Assembly (NCBI GenBank): GCA_019322375.1
Contig: JAHWIP010000093.1
Span: 1 to 40,398, forward strand
DNA length: 40,398 nt
DNA from: Candidatus Woesearchaeota archaeon
Lineage (GTDB): Archaea; Nanobdellota; Nanobdellia; Woesearchaeales; SM23-78
Reading direction: 5' to 3'
The position numbers and the translations under genes are program-made. This document shows, in pieces, positions 29,900 to 39,721 of the stretch. Numbering within the stretch: position 1 is the stretch's first letter; every line of letters starts with the position of its first letter. The notes under the pieces were generated by a model. The model searched no databases. It saw nothing but the letters and a program-made list of their open reading frames with translations, and was not told the DNA's origin.

Positions 29900-30496
29900 A
29901 TGATTGAGATCAGCCTTGAACAAGCACTTGAGACTATTAAACCCTTAATCTTTTTTCTCTTAGGCATGGTTGTTTATTCTATCTTTATTTTTCATTTTTA
30001 CAGGTTTATAGCAAGAAAAGACATTTTTAAACTCAATTTAGCCCAGTACAACAGGTTAAAGCATCCTTTTTTTGCAAAGGTGTACCATGTAATTTTATAT
30101 ATAATAGAATATATCATATTATTTCCTTTGTTTGCAACTTTCTGGTTTGCAATACTAACAGTGCTCTTGACTTTTTTAGCAAAAGAGCCTGTGGTAAAGC
30201 ACATACTAATGATGTCAGTAGCAATAGTAGGAGCAATCAGGTTCACAGCTTACTACAAAGAAGCCTTGTCAAAGGACTTGGCCAAGATGCTGCCTTTTGC
30301 CCTGCTTGGGGTGTATGTTATTGAGAGTGCTTATTTCTCCTTTACCAACTCATGGGAGCTCATAAAAACCATTCCATCAGAGATAAACTTAATACTGTAT
30401 TATTTATTATTCCTAATAGCCCTGGAATTTGTACTAAGAATATTCTATACAATCTTTGCAAAATCGTCCTCAAAAGAAGACGAAACACAAGGATAA
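29900..30496 (+). CDS. Hypothetical polytopic membrane protein (198 aa)
   Basis: About five to six membrane helices are spread over the length, e.g. LIFFLLGMVVYSIFIFHFY and YIIEYIILFPLFATFWFAI, with basic loops (FIARKDIFKLNLAQYNRLKH). No family is recognised. A TATA-like AAATTTATATATG about 25 nt before the ATG suggests a short leader. Confidence 0.7.
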   Translation: MIEISLEQALETIKPLIFFLLGMVVYSIFIFHFYRFIARKDIFKLNLAQYNRLKHPFFAKVYHVILYIIEYIILFPLFATFWFAILTVLLTFLAKEPVVKHILMMSVAIVGAIRFTAYYKEALSKDLAKMLPFALLGVYVIESAYFSFTNSWELIKTIPSEINLILYYLLFLIALEFVLRIFYTIFAKSSSKEDETQG

Positions 30497-30611
30497 AATA
30501 TAAGTTCGATTGATGATAATTAATAAATATTTTTCTATTGATTAACAAGAAGATTTAAATATAAATTGAACTTTCTGCTAGCCTCAAACTAATTTTAGGG
30601 GGGTTGTAAAA

Positions 30612-33600
30612 ATGAAGAAAGCTTTAGTTCTAATGTTATTAATGATAGTTTTTCTGGTTGGTTCTGTGAGTGCAATAACAGAAACATTTTACGGGCTTAC
30701 AAGTGACGGTCAAATACGTAGTCAAGATGATGATTATAGTAATGCACTGACAGGTACTGGTAGTTATTTTAGTGCTATAGGGGAAGGAACTGATTATCAT
30801 GTACATTATTTGGGACAACTATATCAGAGTGATCCTCAACGCCCTTACATGCCCCGTTATGTTATAGATAAGTTCTATATAGCATTTGATACCTCTTCTA
30901 TACCAGACCATGCTCTTATAACTGAAGCAACCTTATCTGTGGTTGGACAAAACGATGCAAGTGAAACAGATTTTTATATAGAGATTTATGAAGGAACATG
31001 GAGCCCAACCCTTACAACCGATGATTGGTATGCTTACACTGATTTTTTAGGAAATCTGGTTCATACAAGCAACTATTTAATAGATGAATACATGAGCCTA
31101 TCTGTTCCAGCTGATAGTGTAAATATATTTGGAAAAACAGATTATGTGTTAAGAAGTTCAAGAGAAGCTGATGGCATTGCTCCAACCCCTACTAGTGTTT
31201 ATTTTGGAAGAGAAACGGTTGGATTGTGGCCAGCAGGCGGGTGCGTTCCATGGAAATCTCCATGTGATCCAATGTATGGTCCAAATTATAATGCACCAAA
31301 ACTAAAAGTGACTTATTGCATTGATGATGATGGAGACGGGTATTGTGCGCCTGAAGATTGCGATGATACAAATCCAAGTGTGCATCCAGGAGCACCAGAG
31401 GTTTGTAATGGCTTAGATGATGACTGTGACGGAGAAGTAGATGAAGATTATAGAACTCCTTTAATCACAAATTGTTGTGAATTACAGCTTATGAAAGATG
31501 ATCTGGCTGGTGATTATGTTTTGGTAAATGATATTGATTGTTCTGATACTGTAAATTGGAATTCTGGAGAAGGATTTGAGCCTATTGGAAATAGTACAAA
31601 TCAATTCACAGGAACTTTTGATGGACAAGATTATACAATAACTGGTCTATATATAAGTAGAGGTGGAGAAAATCATGTTGGTTTGTTTGGTTATGTTGCT
31701 GCAGGTGCAACTATAAGTAATGTTGGCATGGTTGATGTTAACATGGTTGGCCTTAGTCATGTAGGAGGATTGATTGGTCTTAATAGTGGAACAGTATCAA
31801 ATTCCTATGCTAGTGGTACTGTGAGTGGCTCTAACTGTTGTATTGGTGGTCTGGTAGGGTCTAATACAAATGGTGGTACAATTAGTCGTTGCTATGCTAC
31901 TAGCAGTGTGACTGGTACTGGTGATCATGGTGAACTTGTCGGCGGATTAGTTGGTTATAATACCCATGCTACAATCACTGACTCTTATGCCACTGGTCAT
32001 GTAAGATCTAGAAATGAAAATGTTGGTGGTTTGGTTGGTCGTAATTGGCATGGAGGTCAAGTCATTAATTCCTATTCTAGTGGTAGTTTAGATTACGGTC
32101 CACTCCCAGGTGGGCGTACTCCTTACTTTCGAGCTGGTGGATTAGTTGGTTATAACTTTGGGGATGGTAGTTTGATAGAAAACTGTTTTACTACTGCGAC
32201 TATGCAAGCTGGTGCTCCTTCTCCTTATGGTGGTGCTTTTAATGCTCAGAATTATGGTAGTATAATTAATTCCTACTATAATAATTATACAGGAAATCCT
32301 TATCCTGGTGTTGCCTATATAGGGTATAGCGCAGTTATTACTGATGTTACTGCTATACAAGACAATGAAGGTTATTTCTATGAATGCTGCAACGCACCAA
32401 TGGATACATGGGATTTCTTTACAAGTCCAATATGGGGTAAAAAAATAGCAGATCCTGATAACTATCCATGCTTGTACTGGGAAGATGGGTGTGGACAAGC
32501 AGAGCCTTGCTGCACAGATGCTGATGAGGATGGTTACTTTGCTATTGATCCTGCATGTCCAGAAGGAGATGACTGCGATGATACAAATCCAACTATACAT
32601 CCAGGAGCACCAGAAATTTGTGATGGGAGAGACAATGATTGTGACCCGGGAACACCTGACGGAGCAGATGAAACTTGGTTTGGTCAGCCTTGTGATGGCC
32701 CTGATTTAGATTTTTGTGAAGAAGGAGTTTTTGAGTGTATTGGAGGTGTAATGGGTTGCACTGATCTTACTCCTGATAATGAAGAAGTCTGCAATGGAAT
32801 AGATGATGATTGTGATGGAGAAGTGGATGAAGATGCTTGGTGTGATGATGGAATAGAATGTACACTTAATAGGTGTATAGACGGGGGCTGTATATATATA
32901 CCTGATCAGAGTCGATGTGATGATGGAAATGTTTGCACAGATGATGTCTGTGATTTAGATATTGGCTGTTTCTATCTTAATAACGCCAATAGCTGTGATG
33001 ACGGATTATGGTGTAATGGGGAAGATGTGTGTTCAGACGGCAGCTGCGTAGCTGGAACTCCAATAATTTGCGATGATGGTATTGAATGCACTTATGATAT
33101 CTGTAATGAAGAGAGAGATATGTGTGAATATCCAAACAAACCATTAGGAGAAGAATGCGGAGAATCAAGAGACTGCCCAGCTGATGCATGTGACTGGGTC
33201 TATGCAGAGTTCTATCCAGATGATGGACATGACACTTGTGACGGTGATGGTGTTTGTGTAGCTCATTCATGTACAATGGAAGCAAGCTATTGCTCAGATG
33301 ACAACTCAGGTGATGGGGTTAACAGAATAACCTGCGGTGCAGAATGCGACCAGCATGCTGATTGTTATTATACGCCTTGTGATGGCTTTGATGGATGCTA
33401 TGATAATATATACAGAGACTATCACAATGTTGCTAACAATTGTTTATTTGAAGCAGATTGCAGATGTGAACGGAATGAGTGCACTGATTATACACCAGAA
33501 CCTGATAATGACGGAGATGGTTTTTCTGTAAGCTGTGGTGATTGCGATGATTCAAGTGGAGAAACTTATCCAGGAGCAGATGATTCCAGCTGCGATGGTG

Positions 33601-35303
33601 TAGACAATGATTGTGATGGGGTTGCTGATGAAGACTATGTGCCTGCAAGCACAGAGTGCGGTATTGGTGCATGTGCCAGTACAGGAACACTGACATGTGT
33701 TGATGGTGTTGAAGTAGATACTTGCACACCAGGAGCACCAGGAGCTGATGATGCAACATGCGATGCAGTTGATGATGATTGTGATGGTGTTGCTGATGAA
33801 GACTATGTCAGTTTAGTCACTGAGTGCGGTGTTGGTGAATGTGCTGCTGTTGGTTCTACTAGCTGTGTTGGTGGAGTTGTGTTTGATTCTTGTACACCAG
33901 GAACTGCAGCAACAGAAGTCTGCGATGGATTAGATAATGATTGTGATGGCACTGCTGATGAGGGCTTTGATAGTGATGGTGACGGAGTTGCAGATTGCTT
34001 TGATGGCTGCCCATATGATCCCAATAAAGTAGAGCCAGGAGTATGCGATTGCGGAGTGCCAGACGGTGATACTGATGGAGATGGAGTTGCAGACTGCCTT
34101 GATGGCTGCCCGGATGATCCGAATAAAGTAGACGTAGGCGTGTGCGGTTGCGGAGTGCCAGATCTTGATAATGATGGAGACGGTTCATATTCCTGCGATG
34201 ACTGTGATGATACTGATCCAAACAACTACCCTGGAAACACAGAAGTATGCGACGGAAAGGATAATGACTGTTTTGCAGGGGATGATTATGGAAATATAGG
34301 TGTGCCTGGATCAGAACTTGACGAGGATTTAGATGGTTTCTTGACGTGCATGATTGATTATTTAGATACTGCAAGCTCATGTACAACTGATGATACAGAT
34401 TCAGATGGTGATGGGCTAATGGATTGTCTTGACCTTTGCCTGGATGTAGATGGTGACAACTATGGTGTGGATAATTCATATAATATAATCGGAGATGGTA
34501 GTATACCAGTTGGTGATTGCACAAGTGATGGAATAACACCATGCGTTTTTTATGATGATGCATGTATTAGTAATGACTGTGATGACTCAGATCCAGATGT
34601 GCATCCAGACAATACAGAAGTCTGTGATGGAAAAGACAATGACTGCGATGGATTAATTGATGAAGGCTTTGATACAGATGGGGACGGAATAGCTGATTGT
34701 TTTGACAACTGTCCAAGTATTGCTAATCCAGGCCAAGAAGATAGCGATGGTGATGGAACAGGAAATGCCTGTGATTGTGAAGCAGATGGTTACTGCACTG
34801 CTGAGGCTTATTGCGAAGGACAGAGCACACCAGACCCTGATTGCTGCACAGACCAAGATGGTGATGGTTATCTTGGAACTCCTTATGGTTGCGGACCTGA
34901 CTGCAATGATGCAGATGCCTCTGTTTTCCCAGGAGCAGATGATTCCGGTTGTGATGGAGTAGATAATGATTGTGACGGAACAGCAGACGAAGACTATGTC
35001 AGTGATGAAACCTGTTTCTTACCAGGAGTATGTGCATCAGGTAATGCTGGCTCAACATGTGTTGAAGGCGTAGAAACACCATGCGCAACAGGAAGTCCAG
35101 CAGGAGCAGATGATGACTGCAATGGAATAGACGAAGACTGCGATGGAACACCAGATGAACATTATGTCCCAACACCAACAACTTGCGGAATTGGTGAGTG
35201 TGCTTCAACAGGAGAACTGATTTGTACTGGAGGTGTTTTATCAGACACTTGCACAGAAGGAACTCCAGCAGATGAAATATGTGATGTCTTAGACAACGAC
35301 TGA
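30612..35303 (+). CDS. Giant secreted Cys/Asp-rich surface protein (MopE-type and TSP3 repeats, GLUG region)
   Basis: The product is 1563 residues. A signal peptide (1-21, ending SVSA) is followed by a DNRLRE-like jelly-roll domain (about 22-235; FYIAFDTSSIPDHALITEATL). A first MopE-type repeat follows (DCDDTNPSVHPGAPEVCNG, DDDCDGEVDED), then a GLUG-type region (about 355-520, repeated GGLVG.N...). From about 630 onward come many Cys-rich units DCDD..P..HPGA.E.CDG.DNDCDG..DE, interleaved with thrombospondin type-3-like DxDGDG calcium motifs (about 1121-1193 and 1355-1390). It is probably a calcium-binding, disulfide-rich cell-surface protein; adhesion is a guess. AGGGGGGTT precedes the ATG and ATTTAAATATAAA is the TATA box. 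The frame ends at a TGA (35301-35303) that interrupts a DNDC repeat. Confidence 0.88.
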   Translation: MKKALVLMLLMIVFLVGSVSAITETFYGLTSDGQIRSQDDDYSNALTGTGSYFSAIGEGTDYHVHYLGQLYQSDPQRPYMPRYVIDKFYIAFDTSSIPDHALITEATLSVVGQNDASETDFYIEIYEGTWSPTLTTDDWYAYTDFLGNLVHTSNYLIDEYMSLSVPADSVNIFGKTDYVLRSSREADGIAPTPTSVYFGRETVGLWPAGGCVPWKSPCDPMYGPNYNAPKLKVTYCIDDDGDGYCAPEDCDDTNPSVHPGAPEVCNGLDDDCDGEVDEDYRTPLITNCCELQLMKDDLAGDYVLVNDIDCSDTVNWNSGEGFEPIGNSTNQFTGTFDGQDYTITGLYISRGGENHVGLFGYVAAGATISNVGMVDVNMVGLSHVGGLIGLNSGTVSNSYASGTVSGSNCCIGGLVGSNTNGGTISRCYATSSVTGTGDHGELVGGLVGYNTHATITDSYATGHVRSRNENVGGLVGRNWHGGQVINSYSSGSLDYGPLPGGRTPYFRAGGLVGYNFGDGSLIENCFTTATMQAGAPSPYGGAFNAQNYGSIINSYYNNYTGNPYPGVAYIGYSAVITDVTAIQDNEGYFYECCNAPMDTWDFFTSPIWGKKIADPDNYPCLYWEDGCGQAEPCCTDADEDGYFAIDPACPEGDDCDDTNPTIHPGAPEICDGRDNDCDPGTPDGADETWFGQPCDGPDLDFCEEGVFECIGGVMGCTDLTPDNEEVCNGIDDDCDGEVDEDAWCDDGIECTLNRCIDGGCIYIPDQSRCDDGNVCTDDVCDLDIGCFYLNNANSCDDGLWCNGEDVCSDGSCVAGTPIICDDGIECTYDICNEERDMCEYPNKPLGEECGESRDCPADACDWVYAEFYPDDGHDTCDGDGVCVAHSCTMEASYCSDDNSGDGVNRITCGAECDQHADCYYTPCDGFDGCYDNIYRDYHNVANNCLFEADCRCERNECTDYTPEPDNDGDGFSVSCGDCDDSSGETYPGADDSSCDGVDNDCDGVADEDYVPASTECGIGACASTGTLTCVDGVEVDTCTPGAPGADDATCDAVDDDCDGVADEDYVSLVTECGVGECAAVGSTSCVGGVVFDSCTPGTAATEVCDGLDNDCDGTADEGFDSDGDGVADCFDGCPYDPNKVEPGVCDCGVPDGDTDGDGVADCLDGCPDDPNKVDVGVCGCGVPDLDNDGDGSYSCDDCDDTDPNNYPGNTEVCDGKDNDCFAGDDYGNIGVPGSELDEDLDGFLTCMIDYLDTASSCTTDDTDSDGDGLMDCLDLCLDVDGDNYGVDNSYNIIGDGSIPVGDCTSDGITPCVFYDDACISNDCDDSDPDVHPDNTEVCDGKDNDCDGLIDEGFDTDGDGIADCFDNCPSIANPGQEDSDGDGTGNACDCEADGYCTAEAYCEGQSTPDPDCCTDQDGDGYLGTPYGCGPDCNDADASVFPGADDSGCDGVDNDCDGTADEDYVSDETCFLPGVCASGNAGSTCVEGVETPCATGSPAGADDDCNGIDEDCDGTPDEHYVPTPTTCGIGECASTGELICTGGVLSDTCTEGTPADEICDVLDND

Positions 35304-35801
35304 AATGGACAAACAGCTGAAGTAGATGCAGACAATGACTTAGTAAACGACTGTTTTGATGATAAATGTCTAAGCAACATCCCTGAAAGTCCTTTGCCTA
35401 CAGAAATTCTAAAGCCCAACCATTATGACAGCAGCAACTGGCCAGCATCAGATGTGAACTTTGGCTGCAGCTGCGCCCAGGTATTGTATTGTAAGCCAGG
35501 AAGCAACAATGGTGAATTCAAGTTTGGTTGTTCTGAAGGAACTAAGAACATCTGGGAATCACAAGACCCTGACTCATGGGCTCCTGACTGCCAGGTAGAC
35601 GATGTTGTTGCTATGGAAGGTATTTCCAAGGACTTGTTTGAGAACACTGATGGTACAGGGTGGCCTGATATGCTTGATGGTGACAATGATGGAGATGGAG
35701 TCTCTGATGGAGAGGATGACATGATAGAAGACAAAGATCTGCCAGGAGACCCTGACTATGGAATACCAGACTGGCATCCAAAGAGCAAGCATAAGCAATA
35801 A
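35304..35801 (+). pseudogene. C-terminal continuation of the giant surface protein beyond an in-frame TGA
   Basis: The frame continues without another stop for 165 codons to TAA at 35799-35801. The sequence goes on as expected: after DVLDND the TGA stands where the repeats have Cys, followed by NGQTAEVDADNDLVND and a Cys-containing C-terminal domain (NFGCSCAQVLYCKPG, SWAPDCQVDD) with DNDGDGVSDGEDD. A single base change from TGC or TGT explains the stop. Without it the protein would be 1729 residues. There is no independent start or ribosome binding site, so this part is probably untranslated unless the TGA is a sequence error or read through. Confidence 0.75.
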
Positions 35802-35803
35802 AA

Positions 35804-35846
35804 TTTTTTATTTTTTAATTTTTTTATTTTCGGTTTTTTCTTTCTT
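35804..35846 (+). terminator. Oligo-T terminator region after the giant gene
   Basis: Runs of T6 and T7 broken by A or C (35804-35846) directly follow the TAA. Archaeal RNA polymerase terminates at such T tracts without needing a hairpin. The position after the second, C-terminal stop suggests the transcript once covered, or still covers, the whole original gene. Confidence 0.5.
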
Positions 35847-35914
35847 TCAGCAACATTTAAATATCATTTATACATTCCTTAGTGATTACAAATACCTTGG
35901 GGAGGTTGATATAT

Positions 35915-37693
35915 ATGAAGAAAATATTCGTTCTTATTATTGTATTAATGATAGTTTTAGTGCTAGCCAGCTTTGCACTAACTGCAAAGGACAAGGCTAA
36001 CAAGAACCCTAACAATCCGTTTGCTCAGTTATGGGCTGCTATAAGCGACTTGCAAGACCAAATAGATGAGATAACAGGTGGTGGCGGAGAGTGTGAGTGC
36101 GATATTTCCAGAGAAGAATTTGATGCATTAGAAGCAAGAGTTGAAGCTCTTGAAGGTTCAGTAACTTGTATTAATGGTGATACAAGGGCTTGTTACACAG
36201 GCGACCCAGCCACAAGAAGTATTGGCGAATGTGGTGATGGAACAGAAACCTGTGTTGGCGGTGAATGGGAAGGCGTGTGTGTAGGAGAGCAGCTTCCTGT
36301 TGCAGAAGATTGCGATGATGACTTGGATAATGATTGTGATGGAGATACAGATGACGATGATTCTGATTGCACTGAGTGTGTTGCTGATGCTGACTGCAAT
36401 GACAATGATGGCTGTACAACAAACACATGTGATGCAGGAGAGTGTGTTTACACCCCCGAAACCTGTGATGATACCCATGATTGTACAATTGATACCTGTT
36501 CATCAGCAGGAGACTTTTCATTTGATTGCGAACATCACCTTGATGTTGATTCCTGTCTGATTAGTGATGCTTGTTATGATGACCACGAGGTAAATCAAGC
36601 AAATGAGTGTGAAGAATGTGATCCAGCAACAAGCCAAGGTTCATGGACGCCTTTAGCACCCGGAACTCCTTGTACTGGCGGAGAATGTAATGGTGTAGGA
36701 GTTTGTGTATCTAGTGGAGGAGGAGATGATTGCACTGATCCCTTTGTTATCACAACTGTAGACAATGAATATACAAGCCCTGCTACAGACACAACTACGT
36801 TTGGAGCAGACTATGATGCGTCTTGTGCATCAACAGCAAGTGCTCCGGACACAGTATATATGTTCACTGTTCCGGAAACAGGACTTTGGAGCATTGCAAT
36901 TGAATCAGCAGACTTTGACACAGTGCTATTTATGTCTGATACATGTGATGGCAGTAGTAATTTAGGATGTGCTGATGCAATTGGAGATGGAGGAGAAGAA
37001 CTTGTGCTTGAATTAACACAAGGAGAAACAGTTTATATCTATGTTGACGGATGGAGCAGTGCTATAGGAATCTACACCTTATCAGTACGTTTGCTGGAAA
37101 ATTCTGACAATGACAATGTTCCTGACGTATACGATAACTGCTGGTATGTAGATAATCCTGCTCAAGTAGATTCTGATGGAGATTGCCCTTCAGTGCCATA
37201 CCTTACAGACCCGCTTTGCGGAGATGCGTGTGAATCATTAAGGTTCCTAGATCACGGTGATGGAACAGTTGAAGACCTTACAACTGGTTTGTTCTGGCTT
37301 AAGGATGCAACCTGTTTAGGACTTATTAATTCTACACTATTTTTTGACGACATGGACTCAATCACTGCGTCTCTTGCTGATGGTCAGTGTGATCTAACAG
37401 ATGGTTCCACTGCTGGAAACTGGAGAGTACCAACTGAAGCAGAGTGGACTGATTTCCTTGACACAACTTATGCAAGCCCGCCATTATGCAATGCATATTG
37501 TTCAGCCCAATGGACAGAAGGAGATGCTTTTACAAATATAGAGATAAATGATTGGAGCTATGGAGCCAGCTCAGGAATGGTTGTGAGTATGTCTGATGGA
37601 ACAATTTTTGAATTAGTTTGCGGTGCTGGGCCGACGCTACAAATACCCTGTATGTACGTTTATATCTGGCCAGTTCGTGACAGCATAGTCTAA
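35915..37693 (+). CDS. Secreted modular surface protein (coiled coil, Cys/Asp repeats, PPC-like, Lcl_C/DUF1566)
   Basis: The 592 residues begin with a signal peptide (MKKIFVLIIVLMIVLVLASFA), then a coiled-coil stem (FAQLWAAISDLQDQIDEI, REEFDALEARVEALEG) of the kind that trimerises fibres. Next are Cys-rich repeats (DCDDDLDNDCDGDTDDDDSD and DxxCTTNTC units), a PPC-like beta domain (about 285-400; TVYMFTVPETGLWSIAIES, YIYVDGWSSAIGIYTLSV), a TSP3-like DNDNVPDVYDNC, and a C-terminal Lcl_C/DUF1566 domain (TGLFWLKDATC, GNWRVPTEAEWTDFLD, YIWPVRD). The ATG at 35915 follows GGGGAGG; an upstream ATG at 35882 lies before that site. It is paired with the giant repeat protein and probably co-displayed on the cell surface. 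Confidence 0.88.
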   Translation: MKKIFVLIIVLMIVLVLASFALTAKDKANKNPNNPFAQLWAAISDLQDQIDEITGGGGECECDISREEFDALEARVEALEGSVTCINGDTRACYTGDPATRSIGECGDGTETCVGGEWEGVCVGEQLPVAEDCDDDLDNDCDGDTDDDDSDCTECVADADCNDNDGCTTNTCDAGECVYTPETCDDTHDCTIDTCSSAGDFSFDCEHHLDVDSCLISDACYDDHEVNQANECEECDPATSQGSWTPLAPGTPCTGGECNGVGVCVSSGGGDDCTDPFVITTVDNEYTSPATDTTTFGADYDASCASTASAPDTVYMFTVPETGLWSIAIESADFDTVLFMSDTCDGSSNLGCADAIGDGGEELVLELTQGETVYIYVDGWSSAIGIYTLSVRLLENSDNDNVPDVYDNCWYVDNPAQVDSDGDCPSVPYLTDPLCGDACESLRFLDHGDGTVEDLTTGLFWLKDATCLGLINSTLFFDDMDSITASLADGQCDLTDGSTAGNWRVPTEAEWTDFLDTTYASPPLCNAYCSAQWTEGDAFTNIEINDWSYGASSGMVVSMSDGTIFELVCGAGPTLQIPCMYVYIWPVRDSIV

Positions 37694-37701
37694 GCAGATT
37701 A

Positions 37702-37729
37702 TTTTTTTTTCTTTTATTTTTCTTTTTTT
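37702..37729 (+). terminator. Oligo-T terminator region
   Basis: Long T runs (T9, T4, T5, T7 separated by single C or A bases) begin 8 nt after the stop of the surface protein, as expected for archaeal intrinsic termination. The rest of the gap to 37849 holds the next promoter (TTTTTAAATAAATTCC, about 37799-37814). Confidence 0.55.
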
Positions 37730-37849
37730 AAGAAAAATATTCAAAATTTCTAATTTTGTTATTATTTTTGTTTTCTTAATCTCTATTTCACCACAACCTT
37801 TTTAAATAAATTCCTATCTCTAAAAAATATCATTTTTATTGGTGATAAC

Positions 37850-38251
37850 ATGATAGGAGAAACCAAGAGAAGAAGTGTGGGCAGCTTAAAAATAGGCAAT
37901 TACGTGGTTATTGATGGGGTTGCTTGTACTGTTAGCAGCACTCAGACCTCAAGGCCTGGCAAGCACGGGCATGCAAAAGTAAGGCTGGATGGTGTTGGGA
38001 TTATTGATGGCAGGAAAAGACAGATTGTTATGCCAGGACATGATGAAATAGAAATTCCTGTTATTGACAAGCGTAATGCCCAGGTGCTAAGCATAGCAGG
38101 CGATAGTGCCCAGGTAATGGATTCAGAGACTTATGAAACCTTTGACATGGCAGTGCCTGAAGACTTAAAAGGCGAGTTAACAGATGGCGCAGTAGTTGTT
38201 TACTGGGTTATCCTGAATGATAAAGTTATGAAGCAGATTAAGCCTGCATAG
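37850..38251 (+). CDS. eif5a: Translation factor IF-5A (hypusine-containing)
   Basis: aIF5A relieves ribosome stalling. The 133 residues show the SH3-like N-terminal domain with TSRPGKHGHAKVRLDGVGI; K38 in GKHGHAK is the Lys modified to hypusine or deoxyhypusine. The C-terminal OB fold (AQVLSIAGDSAQVMDSETYETFDMAVP) is complete. GGTGATAAC precedes the ATG. It is followed after 11 nt by eL40. Confidence 0.96.
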   Translation: MIGETKRRSVGSLKIGNYVVIDGVACTVSSTQTSRPGKHGHAKVRLDGVGIIDGRKRQIVMPGHDEIEIPVIDKRNAQVLSIAGDSAQVMDSETYETFDMAVPEDLKGELTDGAVVVYWVILNDKVMKQIKPA

Positions 38252-38262
38252 AGGTGTTATTG

Positions 38263-38424
38263 ATGGTAAAGTTTCCAGAAGCAGAAGCAAGGCTTTTCAA
38301 GAACATATTTGTGTGCAGAAAGTGCAAGACCAAGATAAGAGCACCCACACTCAAAGTTCTGGCTGGCAAGGTTAAGTGCAGGAAGTGCAACTGCAAGGCG
38401 CTTAGACCGATTAAGAAGAAATAA
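38263..38424 (+). CDS. rpl40e: Ribosomal protein eL40
   Basis: This 53-residue protein starts MVKFPEAEARLFKNIFVCRK and carries the eL40 zinc ribbon: C18xxC21 (CRKC) and C39xxC42, with an extra C44 (CRKCNC). It ends with ALRPIKKK. The family is short (about 50 residues) and basic. GAGGTG 7-12 nt before the ATG is the ribosome binding site. It is co-transcribed with eif5a. Confidence 0.92.
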   Translation: MVKFPEAEARLFKNIFVCRKCKTKIRAPTLKVLAGKVKCRKCNCKALRPIKKK

Positions 38425-38474
38425 GTTCTAATACCAAAACACATAAAAACCCATCATCCAATAAATTCTTTAAC

Positions 38475-39650
38475 ATGAGTTTTTTAAGTGTTATAATACA
38501 GTATAAATGGGTTATTTTGTTTTACCTTATAATAATCCTGATTATAGTTAGGAATAAGAAAAAATTTGAGTTCCAGGCCAAGTTCATTGCTCTTTACAGA
38601 ACTAAAGTTGGGTTAAGACTTATTGAAAAGATAGGAACCAAATATGCTAAGTTCATAAAAATTCTTGGATATATTGGCATCTTTGTGGGCTACCTTGGCA
38701 TGGCAATTATCATGATATTCTTAATAAAAGGACTATATGACTTGGTCTTTGTGCCTGAAGCACCAGCAGTTATAGCTCCTGTAATACCAGGCGTGCCTAT
38801 TCCTGGCAGCCCTATCTTTGTGCCTTTTTGGTATGGCATTATCTCATTGTTCATAGTGGTATTAATCCATGAGTTCAGCCACGGCATAGTTGCAAAAGCT
38901 TATAAACTGCCTGTGCTGAACACAGGCATAGTGTTTTTTGGGCCTTTAATAGGAGCTTTTGTTGAGCCTGATGAGAAAAAACTAAAAAAAAGAGAGGACA
39001 AAGTCAGGTACAGTGTGTTTGCAGCAGGACCCTTTTCTAATATAATAACCGCAGGAATAGTGCTCTTAATCCTAAGCCTTGTCCTTACTCCTGTTACTGA
39101 TGCTGTTGCCCAGCCCATAGGCTTTAGTTTCAGCGAGGTAGAACAAGGAATGCCAGCAGAACTTGCAGGTATAGAACCAGGGGTTGTATATAACAAGGTT
39201 AATAATCAGAGTGTTCTCAGCATTCCAGCGTTCTTGTCAGCCCTGGAAAACTTAAAGATTAATGAGACAGTAATCATAAGCAATGAACAAAACACTTACA
39301 TCATGATGGCTGCACCCAGCAAGGAGGAGCCTGGCAAAGCAGTTATAGGTGTGCGTTTTAGTGCAAAAAAGAACACTCATTTCACCAACCAGGACAATGT
39401 ATTAGTGCAGTTATTGCTCTGGTTTGACGGGTTGTTCATATGGATATTCATACTAAGCCTGGGCTTAGGACTGGCAAATCTCCTGCCCTTGGGACCTGTT
39501 GACGGCGGCAGAATGCTGCAGGTAAGCCTGACCAGAAGCCTGGGCAAGAAAAAAGGCAATCTTGTGTGGAGCAAAGTGACAATAATAATGATAATAATAC
39601 TTGCAATACTTCTTCTAACACCAATAATAAAAGCAGTGCTGCCGATTTAA
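38475..39650 (+). CDS. M50 site-2 protease-type membrane metallopeptidase
   Basis: Intramembrane proteases of this family cut membrane-spanning segments, often of regulators. HEFSH (132-136, catalytic E133) lies in a membrane helix after a short re-entrant region (FWYGIISLFIVVLI). The second zinc motif is ANLLPLGPVDGG, with D343 as the third ligand. Between them is a PDZ-like part (about 218-295; EVEQGMPAELAGIEPGVVYNKVNN). There are about six membrane helices in 391 residues. The substrate is unknown. It follows the translation genes after 50 nt. Confidence 0.9.
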   Translation: MSFLSVIIQYKWVILFYLIIILIIVRNKKKFEFQAKFIALYRTKVGLRLIEKIGTKYAKFIKILGYIGIFVGYLGMAIIMIFLIKGLYDLVFVPEAPAVIAPVIPGVPIPGSPIFVPFWYGIISLFIVVLIHEFSHGIVAKAYKLPVLNTGIVFFGPLIGAFVEPDEKKLKKREDKVRYSVFAAGPFSNIITAGIVLLILSLVLTPVTDAVAQPIGFSFSEVEQGMPAELAGIEPGVVYNKVNNQSVLSIPAFLSALENLKINETVIISNEQNTYIMMAAPSKEEPGKAVIGVRFSAKKNTHFTNQDNVLVQLLLWFDGLFIWIFILSLGLGLANLLPLGPVDGGRMLQVSLTRSLGKKKGNLVWSKVTIIMIIILAILLLTPIIKAVLPI

Positions 39651-39721
39651 ACTTGGTTATGTTATAATTCTTAAAAAGATATCAATTAACTTTTTAAACC
39701 AAACTCTAATTCTTGAGATAA

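Noticed and set aside
33859..34563. Minus-strand ORFs rich in His, Ser and Leu opposite the surface protein genes
   Set aside because: They are complements of the repeated Asp/Gly/Cys codons of the plus-strand gene, with biased composition and no start signals.
35301..35303. TGA in the giant gene as selenocysteine or as a reassigned sense codon
   Set aside because: Many clear genes here end in TGA (kinase, prs, vapB, aIF5A region neighbours), so TGA is a stop. No SECIS-like hairpin is visible in the T-rich 3' region, and a disulfide-type structural Cys is an unlikely selenocysteine site.
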